Source of the DNA: Apostichopus japonicus
Taxonomy: Eukaryota > Echinodermata > Holothuroidea > Aspidochirotida > Stichopodidae
DNA length: 64,000 bases
Reading direction: 5' to 3'
NCBI RefSeq assembly: GCF_037975245.1
Contig: NC_092571.1
Coordinates: 25,436,564-25,500,563 of the forward strand
Positions 43,455 to 57,448 of the stretch are shown one piece after another. A model generated the notes under the pieces. That model worked only from the letters and a program-made list of their open reading frames with translations, had not been told where the DNA came from and searched no databases. The number at the start of each line of letters is the position of its first letter. The stretch's first letter is position 1. The translations under genes were made by a program, and so were the position numbers.

Positions 43455-44022
43455 AGGATTGGTTCAGTTGTCATACATATTTATGTTATATGAAAGAGGA
43501 CAATAACACAATGGTGAAAAAAACTGTTCAAATATCTTTTTCGGTTAAAGAGATATTCAAGTGTAAAGTTTTATCAGATTGTGTAGAAACTGCTGAAATC
43601 TGACTAGCTGTCATGTCACATCCTCACATTCCTGGAAAGTCTTTGTTTTGTTTTTTTCTAAATATTTTGTGAGAATTCATGACTTTCAACCAAAAGATAT
43701 GTCAGGAGATCTCATATTTGTCAAAGGAAGTATTTGAGATTAAACATCTGAAGAATTTTTTATTATATTATTTTCAAATGTGTTAAAAAATGTAAATAAT
43801 TTTTAAAGAAATATTTTCACACATGTTAAGGAAGTGAGGATGTGACATCACACCCTCACAGTTAGTCTTTCTACACCAGTCATTTTCAAAGAAATTTTGA
43901 TATCCTCAAAGTGTCATATCTCCTTAACAGAGCATGCTATCATGGTAGTTTCTTCACTGTTCTTTTTGTCTTTTTGTGCTCTTTCATACGTAATAGACAT
44001 GTCAAACACCTGAATCAATCCT
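43455..44022. mobile_element. Long-armed foldback MITE with TTAA flanks
   Basis: Left end AGGATTGGTTCAG and right end CTGAATCAATCCT are inverted and flanked by TTAA on both sides (43451-43454 and 44023-44026). The similarity between arms runs far inward: TATGAAAGAG against its complement CTCTTTCATA, GTTAAAGAGATAT against ATATCTCCTTAAC, and near the middle CATGTCACATCCTCAC against GTGAGGATGTGACATCAC. The roughly 568-bp element is therefore a diverged hairpin-like palindrome with no coding capacity. TTAA duplication is typical of piggyBac-type transposition, but the terminal bases are not the usual CCC, so the superfamily is open. Confidence 0.75.
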
Positions 44023-44337
44023 TTAAGTTATGGAATGCATTCGAATGATGTAATGGGTCAAATATACAACTATCATTTAATAAGCACAGATGCATTACCA
44101 TTTACGGTACTCGATGAAATATAATAATTATAATTTGGTTGTCCAACACATATATTGCTTTGGTATAGTTTTTCTTTCTTGGAAGTTATTACCAAATTTA
44201 CAAGAGATTTAAAAAATATATATCAAAACTTCGTCGAAAATTAAAATAAGAAAAAATAAGACATCTCTGATTGTTAAGGCTTCACATCAGTTTTGGGGTT
44301 TTGGTTTGTAAATAATTTATAGACTTTAGGAGAGTTA

Positions 44338-44452
44338 AGGTGGGGTGTGGGTGAAATGGGGTGTGGTGAGATGGGGTGTGTGTGAGATGTGGTGTGGCTG
44401 AGATGGGGTGTGTGTGAGATGGGGTGTTGGTGAGATGGGGTGTGGGTGACTT
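44338..44452 (+). repeat. G-rich minisatellite (GAGATGGGGTGTGKGT)
   Basis: About six imperfect units of 16-20 bp, each with a GGGG run. Confidence 0.85.
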
Positions 44453-45973
44453 GCGGCGAGGGATTTAGATTTACATAATGTAATAAATAATGCGCACTTT
44501 GGAATGCTAATAAATATTGTTCTTGACTAACAATCCTTTAAGTTTAACAAATATGAATTCAAATGAATGCAATTGGCACAAGTAGAAGTTAGGATTAAGA
44601 TTAAGATTAACAATAAAGATTGCAAAACGGACAAAAATTATATTTCAGTCAGGAACTTGCTACAATGAACAACTTTTAACAACGAAACGAACATAATGCA
44701 AGGAGACTTACCATAAAGAATAAATACACGAATGATCTTCTTTAATTAAATAAGTTCACATTACTGTAGACTTGCTCAAGTCAGTTATCGTGAATTGAAC
44801 AACCAATACGCTGATGCTCGCATAGCCGACGGAAGCTGAGATGTTGTTTTTTTATTTATTTTATTTATGAGTTTGTTTTTTTTGGGGGGGGTTCCCCCTC
44901 CATTTATTGATAACTCTAGAATCAAATGAACAATAAAACTTCATCCTTTCATACTAGATGCTTCAAATAATATAAACGTCATAAAACAATAACAGTTGTG
45001 TTAAGGAAACAGCACAATGGCTCGAACGAGATTAATGGAAAAGAGAATAGCATGTCTCGAAGGCTTGTTTAAAGCTGCCTGAAGTTAGCTTTAAATTTAC
45101 TAGGATATCGATGTTGTGTGTACTTTTTTACACTTATTGTAAACTTAAATTGATAGGAGGTTTGTTTATCAAAATACAGAAATGGATCATATCCCGTAAT
45201 GAAATTGAACAAGTCTTGTCTGTCCATTTATGAAAGACAGAGAGTTTGTTGATATTTACCCTGATATCGTCTGGCAGTACTATACTCTTTCAGATTATTT
45301 TTTTTTTTTGAAGTTAGATTTGATTCCCAGATCAATCTGAACCTCGTCAGGAGGGAACGTTTGTGAAGATTTCTATAAATTGAAATAAAATCCTACAATT
45401 TACCAATTTTGATAATGTACAAAATGAAGAGAAAAGAGAGAAAATTGTAACCTATTCACTAAAAGATTTTTTTTATATAAACGAGAAAATCTCTTAATTG
45501 GTAAGGGGTAAGGGGGAAAAATCCTAAGGCTTTTAAAAATAAATCTGACTTGGGTTCTCTTATATAGTATCGTGCTATCAAATAACACACTCATGACAAT
45601 ACAACTATTAACTTTCTTCCTTATAAAGTATCGACTCCCCAGCCGATGAAATATATGTCAGGTCGAATTTTAAAGTGCTTGTTGTGCGTAAATAAAAATA
45701 GGTAAAACAGAAAAAAAACCCATTTCAAGACCTGTTGTATCTCTTGCTGTTGCTGTTTTCAAGTAGCTGAATTTGAAGCTTGAAAATAACATATGAGAAC
45801 TTGCAAAAGGTCATCGCTGAACATATATTTTACGTTAAAGAGTCAAATTTTCGACAGAATTTGAAGATATAATAGCAAGTGTCAAAACCACAAGTAGGTC
45901 AGTTTACAGTTAACCAAGTGACACGGAACTTTGTAAAATAGGATGGGGGCAAAAAACGTAAATTAGAAACTGG

Positions 45974-45976
<3 letters not shown>
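44453..45976. other. Non-coding gap
   Basis: GGGGGGGGTTCCCCC near 44883 can fold; the rest is AT-rich with nothing recognised. Confidence 0.6.

Positions 45977-46005
<29 letters not shown>
45977..46005 (+). repeat. (TA)n
   Basis: About 28 bp of TA. Confidence 0.85.
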
Positions 46006-46009
<4 letters not shown>

Positions 46010-46025
46010 GTATATTAATATACAC

Positions 46026-46058
46026 ATATTGAAAATATATTCTCAATATTTTCAATAT
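46026..46058. repeat. Inverted repeat, 13-bp stem and 7-bp loop
   Basis: ATATTGAAAATAT and ATATTTTCAATAT flank ATTCTCA. It is adjacent to a TA array and to the small palindrome TATATTAATATA. Confidence 0.8.
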
Positions 46059-46852
46059 ATATATATAAAACAACAACAACAATTATTGATGTTTAATTCC
46101 TTTGGTAAGACTCCATATGTCTTCAACTTTAAGTTTCTGTTAAAATTTAGAGTAGGTGGCCTTAATAATGAAGGGAATTGTAATGTCAAATTCGGTTTCC
46201 AAATCATTATAGTAAAAAAGCGTCTCGGTTTAAGCAAGTAGTAATACTGCCCTACAATTTATAATCCGTGGATACAATCTTCTGTAGAAATCATCCCTGT
46301 CGTAAACCGCAAGCTACCGTCATCGGCCATACCCCCGGATAATAACCATCCATACATCTAGTGCCGAGAGTCTCTTTTTGCATCGGTTCGTCGTAGGTTT
46401 CACAGAACTATCAGACAACATATTTTGTAATCATAGTTCAAAATCTGAAACATTTTAAAATGTATACCTTAAAACTTACAAAGATTATAACATTTTAATA
46501 CTTGTGTACAGAGAGGAAGACAAACTAATCGAGATTGCGAGATCTTATATAAAGAATTGGAATAATATACGACAAATCATAGCCATAGTCTATACGTGAA
46601 GAAATGAATATAAGAAATAAACCACACAGCCGTGCTAAAGGAGGAAAAACCAACCTAAAACTGCCCTAAATTTAATAACTGCAATCAATTAATTGATGAA
46701 GTTCATCATACATTATAATGTGACTACTGGTATAACTTACTCCTTGATTAACAATTAATTAATTAAGCCCCACAGCAGCACTATCCTTCACGTGAAAGTA
46801 TTAAAATAAGTTACAAACTAAACAGCGATATCAAATTTGATGGATGGATTAT
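46059..46852. other. Non-coding gap
   Basis: AT-rich; nothing recognised. Confidence 0.6.
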
Positions 46853-48399
<1,547 letters not shown>

Positions 48400-48413
48400 A
48401 TTATATATTATAT

Positions 48414-48464
<51 letters not shown>
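48400..48464 (+). repeat. (TATAT)/(TA)n
   Basis: ATTATATATT units followed by pure TA. Confidence 0.9.
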
Positions 48465-48469
<5 letters not shown>

Positions 48470-48653
48470 TGTGGAATGCACGGATGCACCGTCTTCGATA
48501 TAGTTTTGTTTCATCTGTTCATATTAAGCCATTTTATGATCATAACTTGATTGGTTGCTTCTGATTGTTGGAGATCGCATAGTTGAATGACCACTCGTTC
48601 GCAAACCTCATTTTGATAGCTGTGGGGTGTATCTTAAGTTTTTTATTTTGCAG

Positions 48654-48780
48654 ACATTCATCCGGAACTCTAGTTTCTCAACACCTTTTCCCCCCAGTTC
48701 TGGAATAAAATCGACGCGCGCGATTAGCCCAGAGCATATCATAGATAGAGCCACATGCGTGTGCGAAGCCAACGAGATAG
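48654..48780 (+). CDS. Candidate internal exon, C-terminal half of an Ig-like domain
   Basis: This 127-nt open segment follows a T-rich tract ending in TTTTATTTTGCAG and is followed directly by GTAACT, so it has a good acceptor and a usable donor. The open frame encodes 42 codons plus one base, giving a phase-1 donor. It ends in DRATCVCEANEIG, which fits the D-x-(A/G)-x-(Y)-x-C-x-A-x-N-x-x-G pattern around the second cysteine of I-set immunoglobulin domains; the usual tyrosine is T here. The exon is more GC-rich than its surroundings. Ig domains of cell-surface and muscle proteins are often split across exons with phase-1 borders, which agrees. The exon with the first Ig cysteine and the tryptophan was not found nearby, so the parent gene is unknown. 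It could also be a chance open frame. Confidence 0.45.
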
Positions 48781-49436
48781 GTAACTACTACTACTGTAGT
48801 CCATTTAAAGTTACAGTGTGATAATTAACGCTAGGCTGGCCACATTGACGGGTTGAATATTTTGAGGGCACTCAACCCGTGCTAATAAGTGTGTTCATTG
48901 ACCGTTCGCCGTCTGTTTAATTCCAAACGCGTTCTAGGCAGTCATTTTTTTCCAGAAATATAAGAGGGTCCGAGGCCCTAGTTTTTCCCTTTTGTTCATT
49001 CTTCTGTCTCTCTCTATATTATACTCTCCCTCTTTTTTTATCTTTTTCTTTTTGCCTCTGGGATATTATGGAAGATGACGTCTCCATCAAATATGGAACG
49101 AACTAGGTTGAAAACACTTCCGGGATCTCATCATCTGTCTGTCAATTGTTTCAAGCACTTGACAAGACACCGCCTTATGGAAATGTCACTTTCTTATACT
49201 GAAGATGTAGTGACACGGTTATACACAAACCGAAGCAGACAGCTATAACGAAACTTGGGTATATCAATTACCAATTTGAACAACGTTATCAAATTTGTTG
49301 TACTTTATCCAAAATTGTAAACAGAATGCATGAAAATCACGTGATTTCAAGAACTATGTACGATCGTTAAGACGAAAAGAATCTCCCATTCCTATGGCAA
49401 TATAAATCATAGTTGTCTTTCTCTTGTTCGTCTTCA
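48781..49436. other. Gap downstream of the Ig-like exon
   Basis: Would be intron if the exon is real. CAACCCGT and ACGGGTTG form an inverted pair near 48847-48882. Confidence 0.5.
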
Positions 49437-49487
49437 TATAATAATAATAAAAATAATACTGATCAAAATAATAATAATCATAATAAA

Positions 49488-49522
<35 letters not shown>

Positions 49523-49646
49523 TAATAATAATAACAACAATAATAATAATAACAACAACAATAATAAATATAATAATAACAATAACAATAACAACCATAA
49601 TAATAATAAAAAATTATAACAACAACAATAATAATAATAATAACGA
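49437..49646 (+). repeat. (AAT/AAC)n array
   Basis: AAT with blocks of AAC and single A/G variants. The poly-Asn open frame is an artefact. Confidence 0.95.
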
Positions 49647-50548
49647 AGAACGGGTTAAGTTAAGTATTCACTATTCAGCAGCATCTCTTCGATAATTGTT
49701 GACAACTAATCTCAAAACTTCATACCAGGTCGACATGCCTACAATTTAACCAATAAAATACAATACTTTACTGATAATAAATGGCTTGAATCTTTCTCTT
49801 TGTATACTTGCTTTTCTTCTTCTTGAACACAACTACAAAAAGCTTCATTCTTTTTTGATAACATACCAGGAATATATTTCAACCGCCTTAGAGAATAAAA
49901 AGTATAACAAAAGGTGAATCGAGACATAACATTTATACATAATTTTCAGTAGGAAACAATTTCTAATAGAGACTATCGGTTAGCCTCAGGAAAGATGAAA
50001 TTGGCAAAACGATGAAGATGGCTAGCAAATTAGGAAAAAACCATTACATATAGCATATTGATATATTGTTTTGTACAGACAGAAGCGGTTTTCTTTTGAC
50101 TTTTATCGGCAAATTAACAACCAGCCCTTCAAGGTATATTACTCAACGAAATATTACATTGACCAATCAAAGACGTCACCACGTCCGCCCCCCCCCCCTA
50201 AAAAAATTGCTCCATCAATTTTTTTATTTACCGAGTTAAATGATTCGGCACCCAACTCTATCACAAACTGTCGCCCAGGCACATTTTCATGTTTGTTACA
50301 TAAAACAGTGCCCATCAAAAAGTCTTCAAAAATTCCAAGATAACTTTTTTAATCTTCTCTAGTTGTAGTGAAACAAATACGAGACTGTTTAAAGTTGCAA
50401 CGTTATTGCAACAGAGACTCAGGGACAGGGTTCAATCTAGTCAGGGGGTGGACACAAAGTTTGAAGGCTATACAGGGAATGCTTACAAGGACACAAGGAC
50501 GAATGACTTCGAATGACTTGTCGAAATTTCTCAACAATGGGGAAATTT
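49647..50548. other. Non-coding gap
   Basis: C-run near 50187; nothing else. Confidence 0.6.
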
Positions 50549-50995
50549 TCCTGAAAAAGTAGTCAATGGCATCTAATATGACCTGAAAAAGTAGTCGATA
50601 GCATCTAATATGACCACAAAAAGTAGTCGATAGCATCTGATATGACCTGAAAAAGTAGTCGATAGCATCTAATATGACCTGAAAAAGTAGTCAATGGCAT
50701 CTTATATGACCTGAAAAAGTAGTCGATAGCATCTAATATGACCTGAAAAAGTAGTCCATAGCATCTAATATGACCTGAAAAGTAGTCCATAGCATCTAAT
50801 ATGACCTGAAAAAGTAGTCAATAGCATCCTATATTGCGATTTAATGTAAATAAGTCACAATATATGACCTGAGAAAATAGTCAATAGCATCTGAATATGA
50901 CTACAAAAAGTTTTCAACAGCTTCTTAAAATGACCTACAAAAGTTGTCGACAGCATCTTGAAATGACTATACCGAAAGTTGTCGATGACTTAAAA
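50549..50995 (+). repeat. 32-bp minisatellite, about 13 units
   Basis: Units of ACCTGAAAAAGTAGTCGATA then GCATCTAATATG. The first nine, to 50835, are nearly identical and strictly contiguous (one is 31 bp). A 31-bp unrelated insert follows, then four more diverged units of 32-34 bp. There are no spacers. Confidence 0.95.
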
Positions 50996-52197
50996 CACTA
51001 GCTTCAAAAAGAAAACTAAGTAGAGTCTATGTTTTGTCAACATCAATGTAAATACAAACTAAGGCAAAACATTCTGACCTACTTCTTTATCCTCTGTAAG
51101 TGACATAGACAATGTTACGCTTCACCTGGGTCGTTGACCTAATTTCACCCCCCCCCCCCTTGAGAAGTAAAGCATTGATCGATCTCACCGCGTTTGGGGT
51201 AACATTGATGCAACGCCTTCATGTTTTACCAGTCTAATTGAAGCCAAACACTAACAGTTTTTTCTCTCCATCATCCCCCCCCCCCCTCGTCTGTCTTTCT
51301 TTTTAGGCTTTGTTACTTTATCAAATGTTTCACTTACCCTCTCGGAATCCTTGATTTTTTTAAATTATTCTAGTCAAGTATTCCGTCCTCGGTTTTCCTG
51401 TAGTTTTGTTAAGTTTTTATAATCTCGCCATGGGAAGATCAATTTTCATTTGAAAGGCTCTTACTCCCCCCTCGGTGTTGTAGAATTATTTGGAATAAGA
51501 AAATCAATTTGTTTGAAGGTAAAAAAAAATACCGCATCGGTTGATTTAGGTCAAAAAAGCAGGGACTGTGTGAAAGAAATTGTGACAAGAATCTTTATTA
51601 GGTATTTGTTACATACATTCTGTTTGGTAAGTCGAAGACTTTTATGGAGTTCTGTTATTCAATTCTTTGGTATGGTTTCTCTATGCCCTGTAATATGATA
51701 AATTGATAACTTAAAACGTCTCCATGAGGAATGAATCAACTTATAAGAATCATCAACTTAAGATGTCTTTGTCGGGTACATCGTCGACAATCCGTAATCT
51801 ATAAATCTCTTTGAGTCGATTTGTATTCCAGTTTATTTAGGCAGAGCGTTAAGTGAGACATGTGATGTTTCTATATAGTGTATAGCCTACTGCTGGCAAT
51901 AAATCTATTTCGAATTCTGGCAGGAGCATATGGAAGCTTTTAAGTTTGTAACTGCTCTTGGTGTTATACGTATCAGTATCTTGTCTATAGTATTGAGCAT
52001 ATAATAGCGTTTCTTTTTTGGTGTGTGATGTTTTTGTTGTCTGTCTGATTGTTCGTATGTTTGTTGCTTGCTTGCTTTGTTTGTCTTCTTGTTGTTGTCA
52101 GTATATCTGTCTGTCTGTATTGTTTATCATGTTTTGGTTAATCGTTTAACATGTTACGCTTGGACAAATAAAACCAATTTGCTGCAGTATTCTACCC
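50996..52197. other. Non-coding gap
   Basis: C-runs near 51148 and 51276. No exon supported. Confidence 0.6.
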
Positions 52198-52400
52198 CAA
52201 AGTAAGGTTCTTGTGTTTTAGTTTGCAGGGTAGCTCCCATTATGCATATTCATGAGTCTATTTCTTAGTTCAAACATTAAACGGACTACCTGTATCTCCA
52301 AGTAAGGTTCTTGTCTTTTTAGTTTGCAGGGTAGCTCCCATTATGCATATTCATTAGTTTATTTATAAGTTTAAACAATAAACGGACGATTCCTATATCT
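52198..52400 (+). repeat. Tandem duplication, two units of about 102 bp
   Basis: CCAAGTAAGGTTCTTGTNTT, GCAGGGTAGCTCCCATTATG and CATATTCAT occur in the same order in both copies; both end near TATCTCCA. Confidence 0.93.
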
Positions 52401-55400
52401 CCAAGTACTCGGTTGTAATGCAGTAATAACCATGCGTCCTATATACTTAATAATGATATAAAAATGTAATGTTGCCCCATTCTCTTCACCTAAATCTCCT
52501 CTTATGTTGCGTTACATCCCTTCCATATGTTCACCCCACCCCACCCACCCCAACATCCATTGGGCCAATGAATGAGAAATGTTGATTGGATGTAAAATAT
52601 AATCCTTAATAACCCGAATTTAACGATATTTATTTATTAATTAATGTAATTGTTCGAAATACATTAGCACGTTACAGCGTAAGTATCCCACAACTTAAAC
52701 AATTCCCCCTTGCCATTTGTCCCGCTTTTAACCTCCCCTTGCCCCTTCCCCTCCGAATATTTACCCCTTCCCTGCAACGGCAATATTCGTGCTGACCTCT
52801 TTGGGTGTTAGGTCAAATAAAAACTAGGAGTGAACCAATAAAGACAGGTTTTTAATCTATTTATATCTGCCTCAATAGGAATAATTTGAAGGTTAAATTT
52901 GTAGGACTGATTGTTTTTGGGTAAATTTGTCAACTAACAAGATAATCGATTGATTCAATTGGTTTCATATCATTTGATTTGATTTGATTTCAATGTTTAT
53001 CATCTCCTTAAAAAGGTAAATATATATACTCGCATTTTAAACAACAATAATTAATCAATATTAAGCAAAGTCAAGATTGACAGAAGAAGGTGAAACACAA
53101 CATCACGAAAGAACGTTAGAAAGAAAGCTTTGGGAGAGGTTTAATATCAAAACAAAATATCATAAATCTAAGTCTTAGATTAGACATAATATAAAAACAA
53201 GTTTGATGGATATAGCGCAATGGAAATGATTTATTTTGGTGGATTTGTAGTAGCATGCGGTTGTCTAATCCATCCTCTACGAGGAATTATACTCTCTCAA
53301 GATTCCTTATAATGAGGAAGAAATTATTCCACAACTGGAACAAGGAAGGCACCAAGCTACTCCCCCTCCCAACCTCACCCCCCCCCCTTCTTCATTAACC
53401 ACCTATTATAACGGAAACATTGGTGTGGAGTATATTGTCGCATGGGTAAAACTAAGCTTGACTCAAAAGATCGTTGTTAGGATGACTGTGGCCAGCATGG
53501 TGTTATTATCAAACACGACCAGTATATTTCAAAATAGCATAAATACTTTTCAAACTTTACCCGTATTCTCAGCCTATATATGCGACGACGCAATTAGAAC
53601 CACAAACATGCATATCACAGCAGAATTGTAATGAAACAGGATAACAATAAAAGGCGATCAATGTAATTTGAACTTTGTTTAGTTTATACGAAAGCAAAAA
53701 CAATCTCAGATTGGGATCTTTCTAACTATAAGTGATCATTGTAATTGCGCCGGACAAAAGTGGATCATCTAACTTCATTTATTAATTAGGTTAATTAAAT
53801 GAAATTAAATGCACTTCTCAAGTCCACGTGGGGAGATTAATATTTCTAAATACGCTTTACAAGATTATTATACTTCTATACAATTTGTCTCGTATTTTGT
53901 ATGCTCATGTGTGTAACAATATATACTATACATTGAACAAAAAAGCAAATTGTAAGAAAACGCATTCTCATATATTTTTTTTTCTTATTGATGACTGGAC
54001 TACCTTAGGAATCTGATTCATGCCAACCGAAGATCTCATTTCGATTAACTCAATAGGCCTATAAATCCCCATGAAAAGACGCTACACCTGATATTAGGCT
54101 ACTCCTTTTTCTTTCGTTTTCTCTTATTTTCTTTTTTCTTTCTTTTTTCCATCCATGGAGCATAGATTATTATGAACGGCCCATGTTGTTTTACTTTCAA
54201 ATGTTCTTCCTCCGTTTTTCAATTATTCAATTCCATAAGCCTAGTAAAAGGAAATTAAATTCTCAAACATCTTTTAAAGGGCGCCCGGGTGAGTTGCCCC
54301 CCGTAATCTCAGTCCTTTGAAAGTAATTAACCTCAGCAATATCACGATACAGGAATAGGATGAAAAGGCCATACAGGCCTCGCAAAGGATCGGCAGAAAT
54401 CAATGAACTTCACTGACCGTAATTCTAAAAATGCCCCCCAGCTACAGATGAGTACTCTATACAGGTTTAATAAGGATGAAGACTGCGACACCAAAGTGTA
54501 ATGAACCTATAAAAAAATGTCATGCCCTAGTTACTGCTTCAAGGCTTCAATTTTGTAAGCAGCCTTGTCGTATACTTGAATATTCAAGTATCTGTTCTGC
54601 GAAAGATGAGGCCAACTTCGGTTGGAGGAAAACTATATGAAGTGTATGCATCCGGGTCCAGTCTAGGCGCCTACGGGCCCCTTATCTGCATGTCAGCATC
54701 AACTTCAAGTTCAAAACCGATTTCTCTAAGATTAAGATCTAAGCTCTTATTTTTGCCATTCTAAATATGGTTGGTGAAGATTTTTTCCCCCAGCTCGAAC
54801 GTCAGCCTATCGTTATTTTATATAGGGCAAACGTAAGGCTAGGCTTGTCACTATATCGAATGAGCAGCGTATGTAAAGAATTTATTCTCATTCGGAAATT
54901 CAAATTCTTCAATTAGTAGACAATTTTAAAAACTCGACTTTGCATATGATTCATCCGTAAGCTGCTGCCTAACTGACCAAGCCATATGATATTAGCCAGA
55001 GATAATTCGACATCAAAAAGAAAACTGTGTATATGTTTTTGATTTCTAATATATGCTTACAGAATGATAATTTGTATGATAATCGAATACATTTCATAAC
55101 TTATATTTATCATGTCGTTGCTAAATGTTGGGAATTGCACAAAACTAGGCAGAAATTTACTTCTTCTTGTTGTCGAAAAAAAATGCCCTTCCACAAGAAA
55201 ATTAATAAATGAAAGTCTGATTTTCTATGAAAAAAAAAGAGCCAAACGATTTTTTTTCTACGCCCAAACAAGTCTAAATGAAAAAGCGAAAAGTTTCAGA
55301 ATTTGCTTTTCCAAGATGAATATACCAATCCTGTTGGGTAATCTTATGATGAATTAATTATTATGCTAAATTGATTTAATACAAGACCTTTTCTGTGCCA

Positions 55401-55844
55401 CAAATTTAATGTATTGTTTAGATTTATTCGTGAATCTTGTACCTCCTTTTCTCCATTTCTGGAGCGATTTAAGAAATATATTAACATTTTCAGGTACCTG
55501 GATGTTCATATTTTTTTTTAGGTACCTGGGTCTTTCATTACGCTTCTGAAATCGTTTGAATATGGTATTACCATATTGTGTCCAAACCAACTAAATAAAG
55601 TGCATCTTGAACGGTAGTTTCAGACATTTGTGTATGATCATTCATTATGAATATATTGTTGCAGGCCTGTGATAATGGGTTCAGGGTGGGGGGAGGGGGC
55701 TACATTCCTGGGGCCCTGGTTCAATACGTTGGCCCGAGGAAATATGAAGAGGGCCTGGAGAAAATGGGATGTAGCATAATTTCTTTTCATTGTCATGACG
55801 TAGTTTAGGGAATAAGAAATGTCAAATACGAGGACACCTTGAAA
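52401..55844. other. Non-coding gap
   Basis: C-rich patches at 52530-52550 and 53378-53390, (GATTT)n at 52975-52992. No supported gene in 3.4 kb. Confidence 0.6.
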
Positions 55845-55927
55845 TAATTATAATAATAATAATAACAACAATAATAAATATAATAACAACAACACTAAAT
55901 AATGATAATAATTTTATTATTATTACA
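55845..55927 (+). repeat. (AAT/AAC)n then (ATT)n
   Basis: AAT-type trinucleotides switch to their complement ATT and could pair as a loose hairpin. Confidence 0.85.
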
Positions 55928-56214
55928 GTCATTTTATTTATAGTTTTATTTCATTGATTGCACAAAACCGTTTAACACTCGTAATCTCCGAATAAATGCT
56001 GAATATATAATTTGTTAAGTTTTAATGATTGCTTAAGGTCAAGAAAGTTAGGTTAATGGTGAAGTTATAGGCAGAATCTTTTTCTTAAAATGTAAGAGTC
56101 TAATTAGCAAGGAAAACTTTAAGAGGTCGTAGGGTCTCAATAAAAGCTGATCTGCTTTTCAAGCTAGTTAGCAATAAGATATGCTAAATCTCTGGAAAGC
56201 TCCTTTAAGGCTAA

Positions 56215-56277
56215 TATATATATATATATATAGGCCTATATATATATATAGGCCTATATATATATAATATATATAGG

Positions 56278-56331
<54 letters not shown>
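56215..56331 (+). repeat. (TA)n punctuated by AGGCCT
   Basis: Three AGGCCT hexamers separate TATATA blocks before about 50 bp of pure TA. Confidence 0.93.
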
Positions 56332-56334
<3 letters not shown>

Positions 56335-56718
56335 TTGTATTTCCATAACAGTGTCAACATCATTGACTACGCATTCGACCAGGTCACGATAAGTCTTATC
56401 GTAACAATAAATTGACTTTCAGAGCACTAATTTTATTAACGTAAAGATTTGACATTTTCTGTTGCCCTGAAACCCAAGATCCAAGATACTGAACTATCAA
56501 AGGACAGTCTATAAAGTCAAGGTGCTAAACAATTTAGTTTAAAAATAAAAAGCTAGTCAATGAAATAGTTGAGTGGATAGATGGATGGATTGGAAATGGT
56601 TTGATTATTTTGTTTGATTGTTTATTGTTTACTTTCTCCTACTTGTCACCAAATCAATGTTCACGGAAAGGGTTTTCTCTTTGAAATGTTTTTTTTAATT
56701 CAAGGTATATAAATAGCA

Positions 56719-56978
56719 TCAAATGTATTTCACATGCCAATTGCTCATCAAGACGCTCACAGATGCGTCTTTAAGCACGGCGGGTTCCGTTGTTGGTTCA
56801 AGAAAAGTGTGATTAATTTCCAGGACAATGTCATCACCGTATCTAGTCAAATGCATTAATGTATTACCCATTCTTCTGCACCGCGAGGCGGTGCCTTCCA
56901 GACAACTGTAACATTCATAATTCACGAAGATTCCAATATTCTCGACAAACGATTCGCAATTCGTCCTCGTTTTTTTGG
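56719..56978 (-). CDS. Candidate terminal exon, unknown protein
   Basis: A minus-strand frame stays open for about 86 codons and ends in TGA at 56719-56721. The product has a cysteine cluster (NCESF ... YECYSC ... SRCRR), then a hydrophilic stretch with one N-glycosylation sequon (INHT) and ends NWHVKYI. The codons are more GC-rich than the AT-rich flanks. The opposite strand is also open here, which weakens the case. No family is recognised. An upstream acceptor is not convincing. It would fit the 3' coding exon of an extracellular protein. Confidence 0.25.
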
Positions 56979-57249
56979 CAGGTTATCTACCCATCCTTTC
57001 ATCTAGTTGTTGGTGTAGACTTTAGTTGGAATATTTCCCTGATGTGTCAGAGGAGACGGAAACAGTCAGTAATTTTGCATAAATTACTCAGTATTGGTAT
57101 ATCGCTCTATGGTTACCGTAATGTTTCTGTCATTCTCCGATGTTTTGCTTAGAACTGTTTTCAGAAGCCTGAAGGCAAGTAAAATGTTAACCAAAGTTAA
57201 GAAAAGAACAGAATGACAAGATAATTAAAAAGGTATGGCAAGAAATATT

Positions 57250-57380
57250 GCACGAGCGATGAGAATGTGAATATATATATATATATATATAGCACAAGCG
57301 ATGAGAATGTGAATATATATATATATATATATATATAGCACAAGCGATGAGAATGTGAATATATATATATATATATATAC
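57250..57380 (+). repeat. Compound repeat: GCACAAGCGATGAGAATGTG plus (AT)n, three units
   Basis: Units at 57250, 57292 and 57338. Each has the same 20-bp non-repetitive part (first copy GCACGAG) and an AT tract of differing length. Confidence 0.93.
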
Positions 57381-57448
57381 AGGCGTCAAACGCCTACAGT
57401 GAAATTACGACCTTCCTTACCGGTTTCGAACCTCTGGACATACAATCA

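Noticed and set aside
50549-50995. Regular 32-bp repeat considered as a CRISPR array
   Set aside because: Repeats are contiguous with no spacers; it is a minisatellite in a eukaryotic context.
55672-55775. GC-rich stretch with GGGGCCCTGG resembling hAT subterminal sequence; similar at 28042-28120
   Set aside because: No inverted ends identified; could be any degraded repeat.
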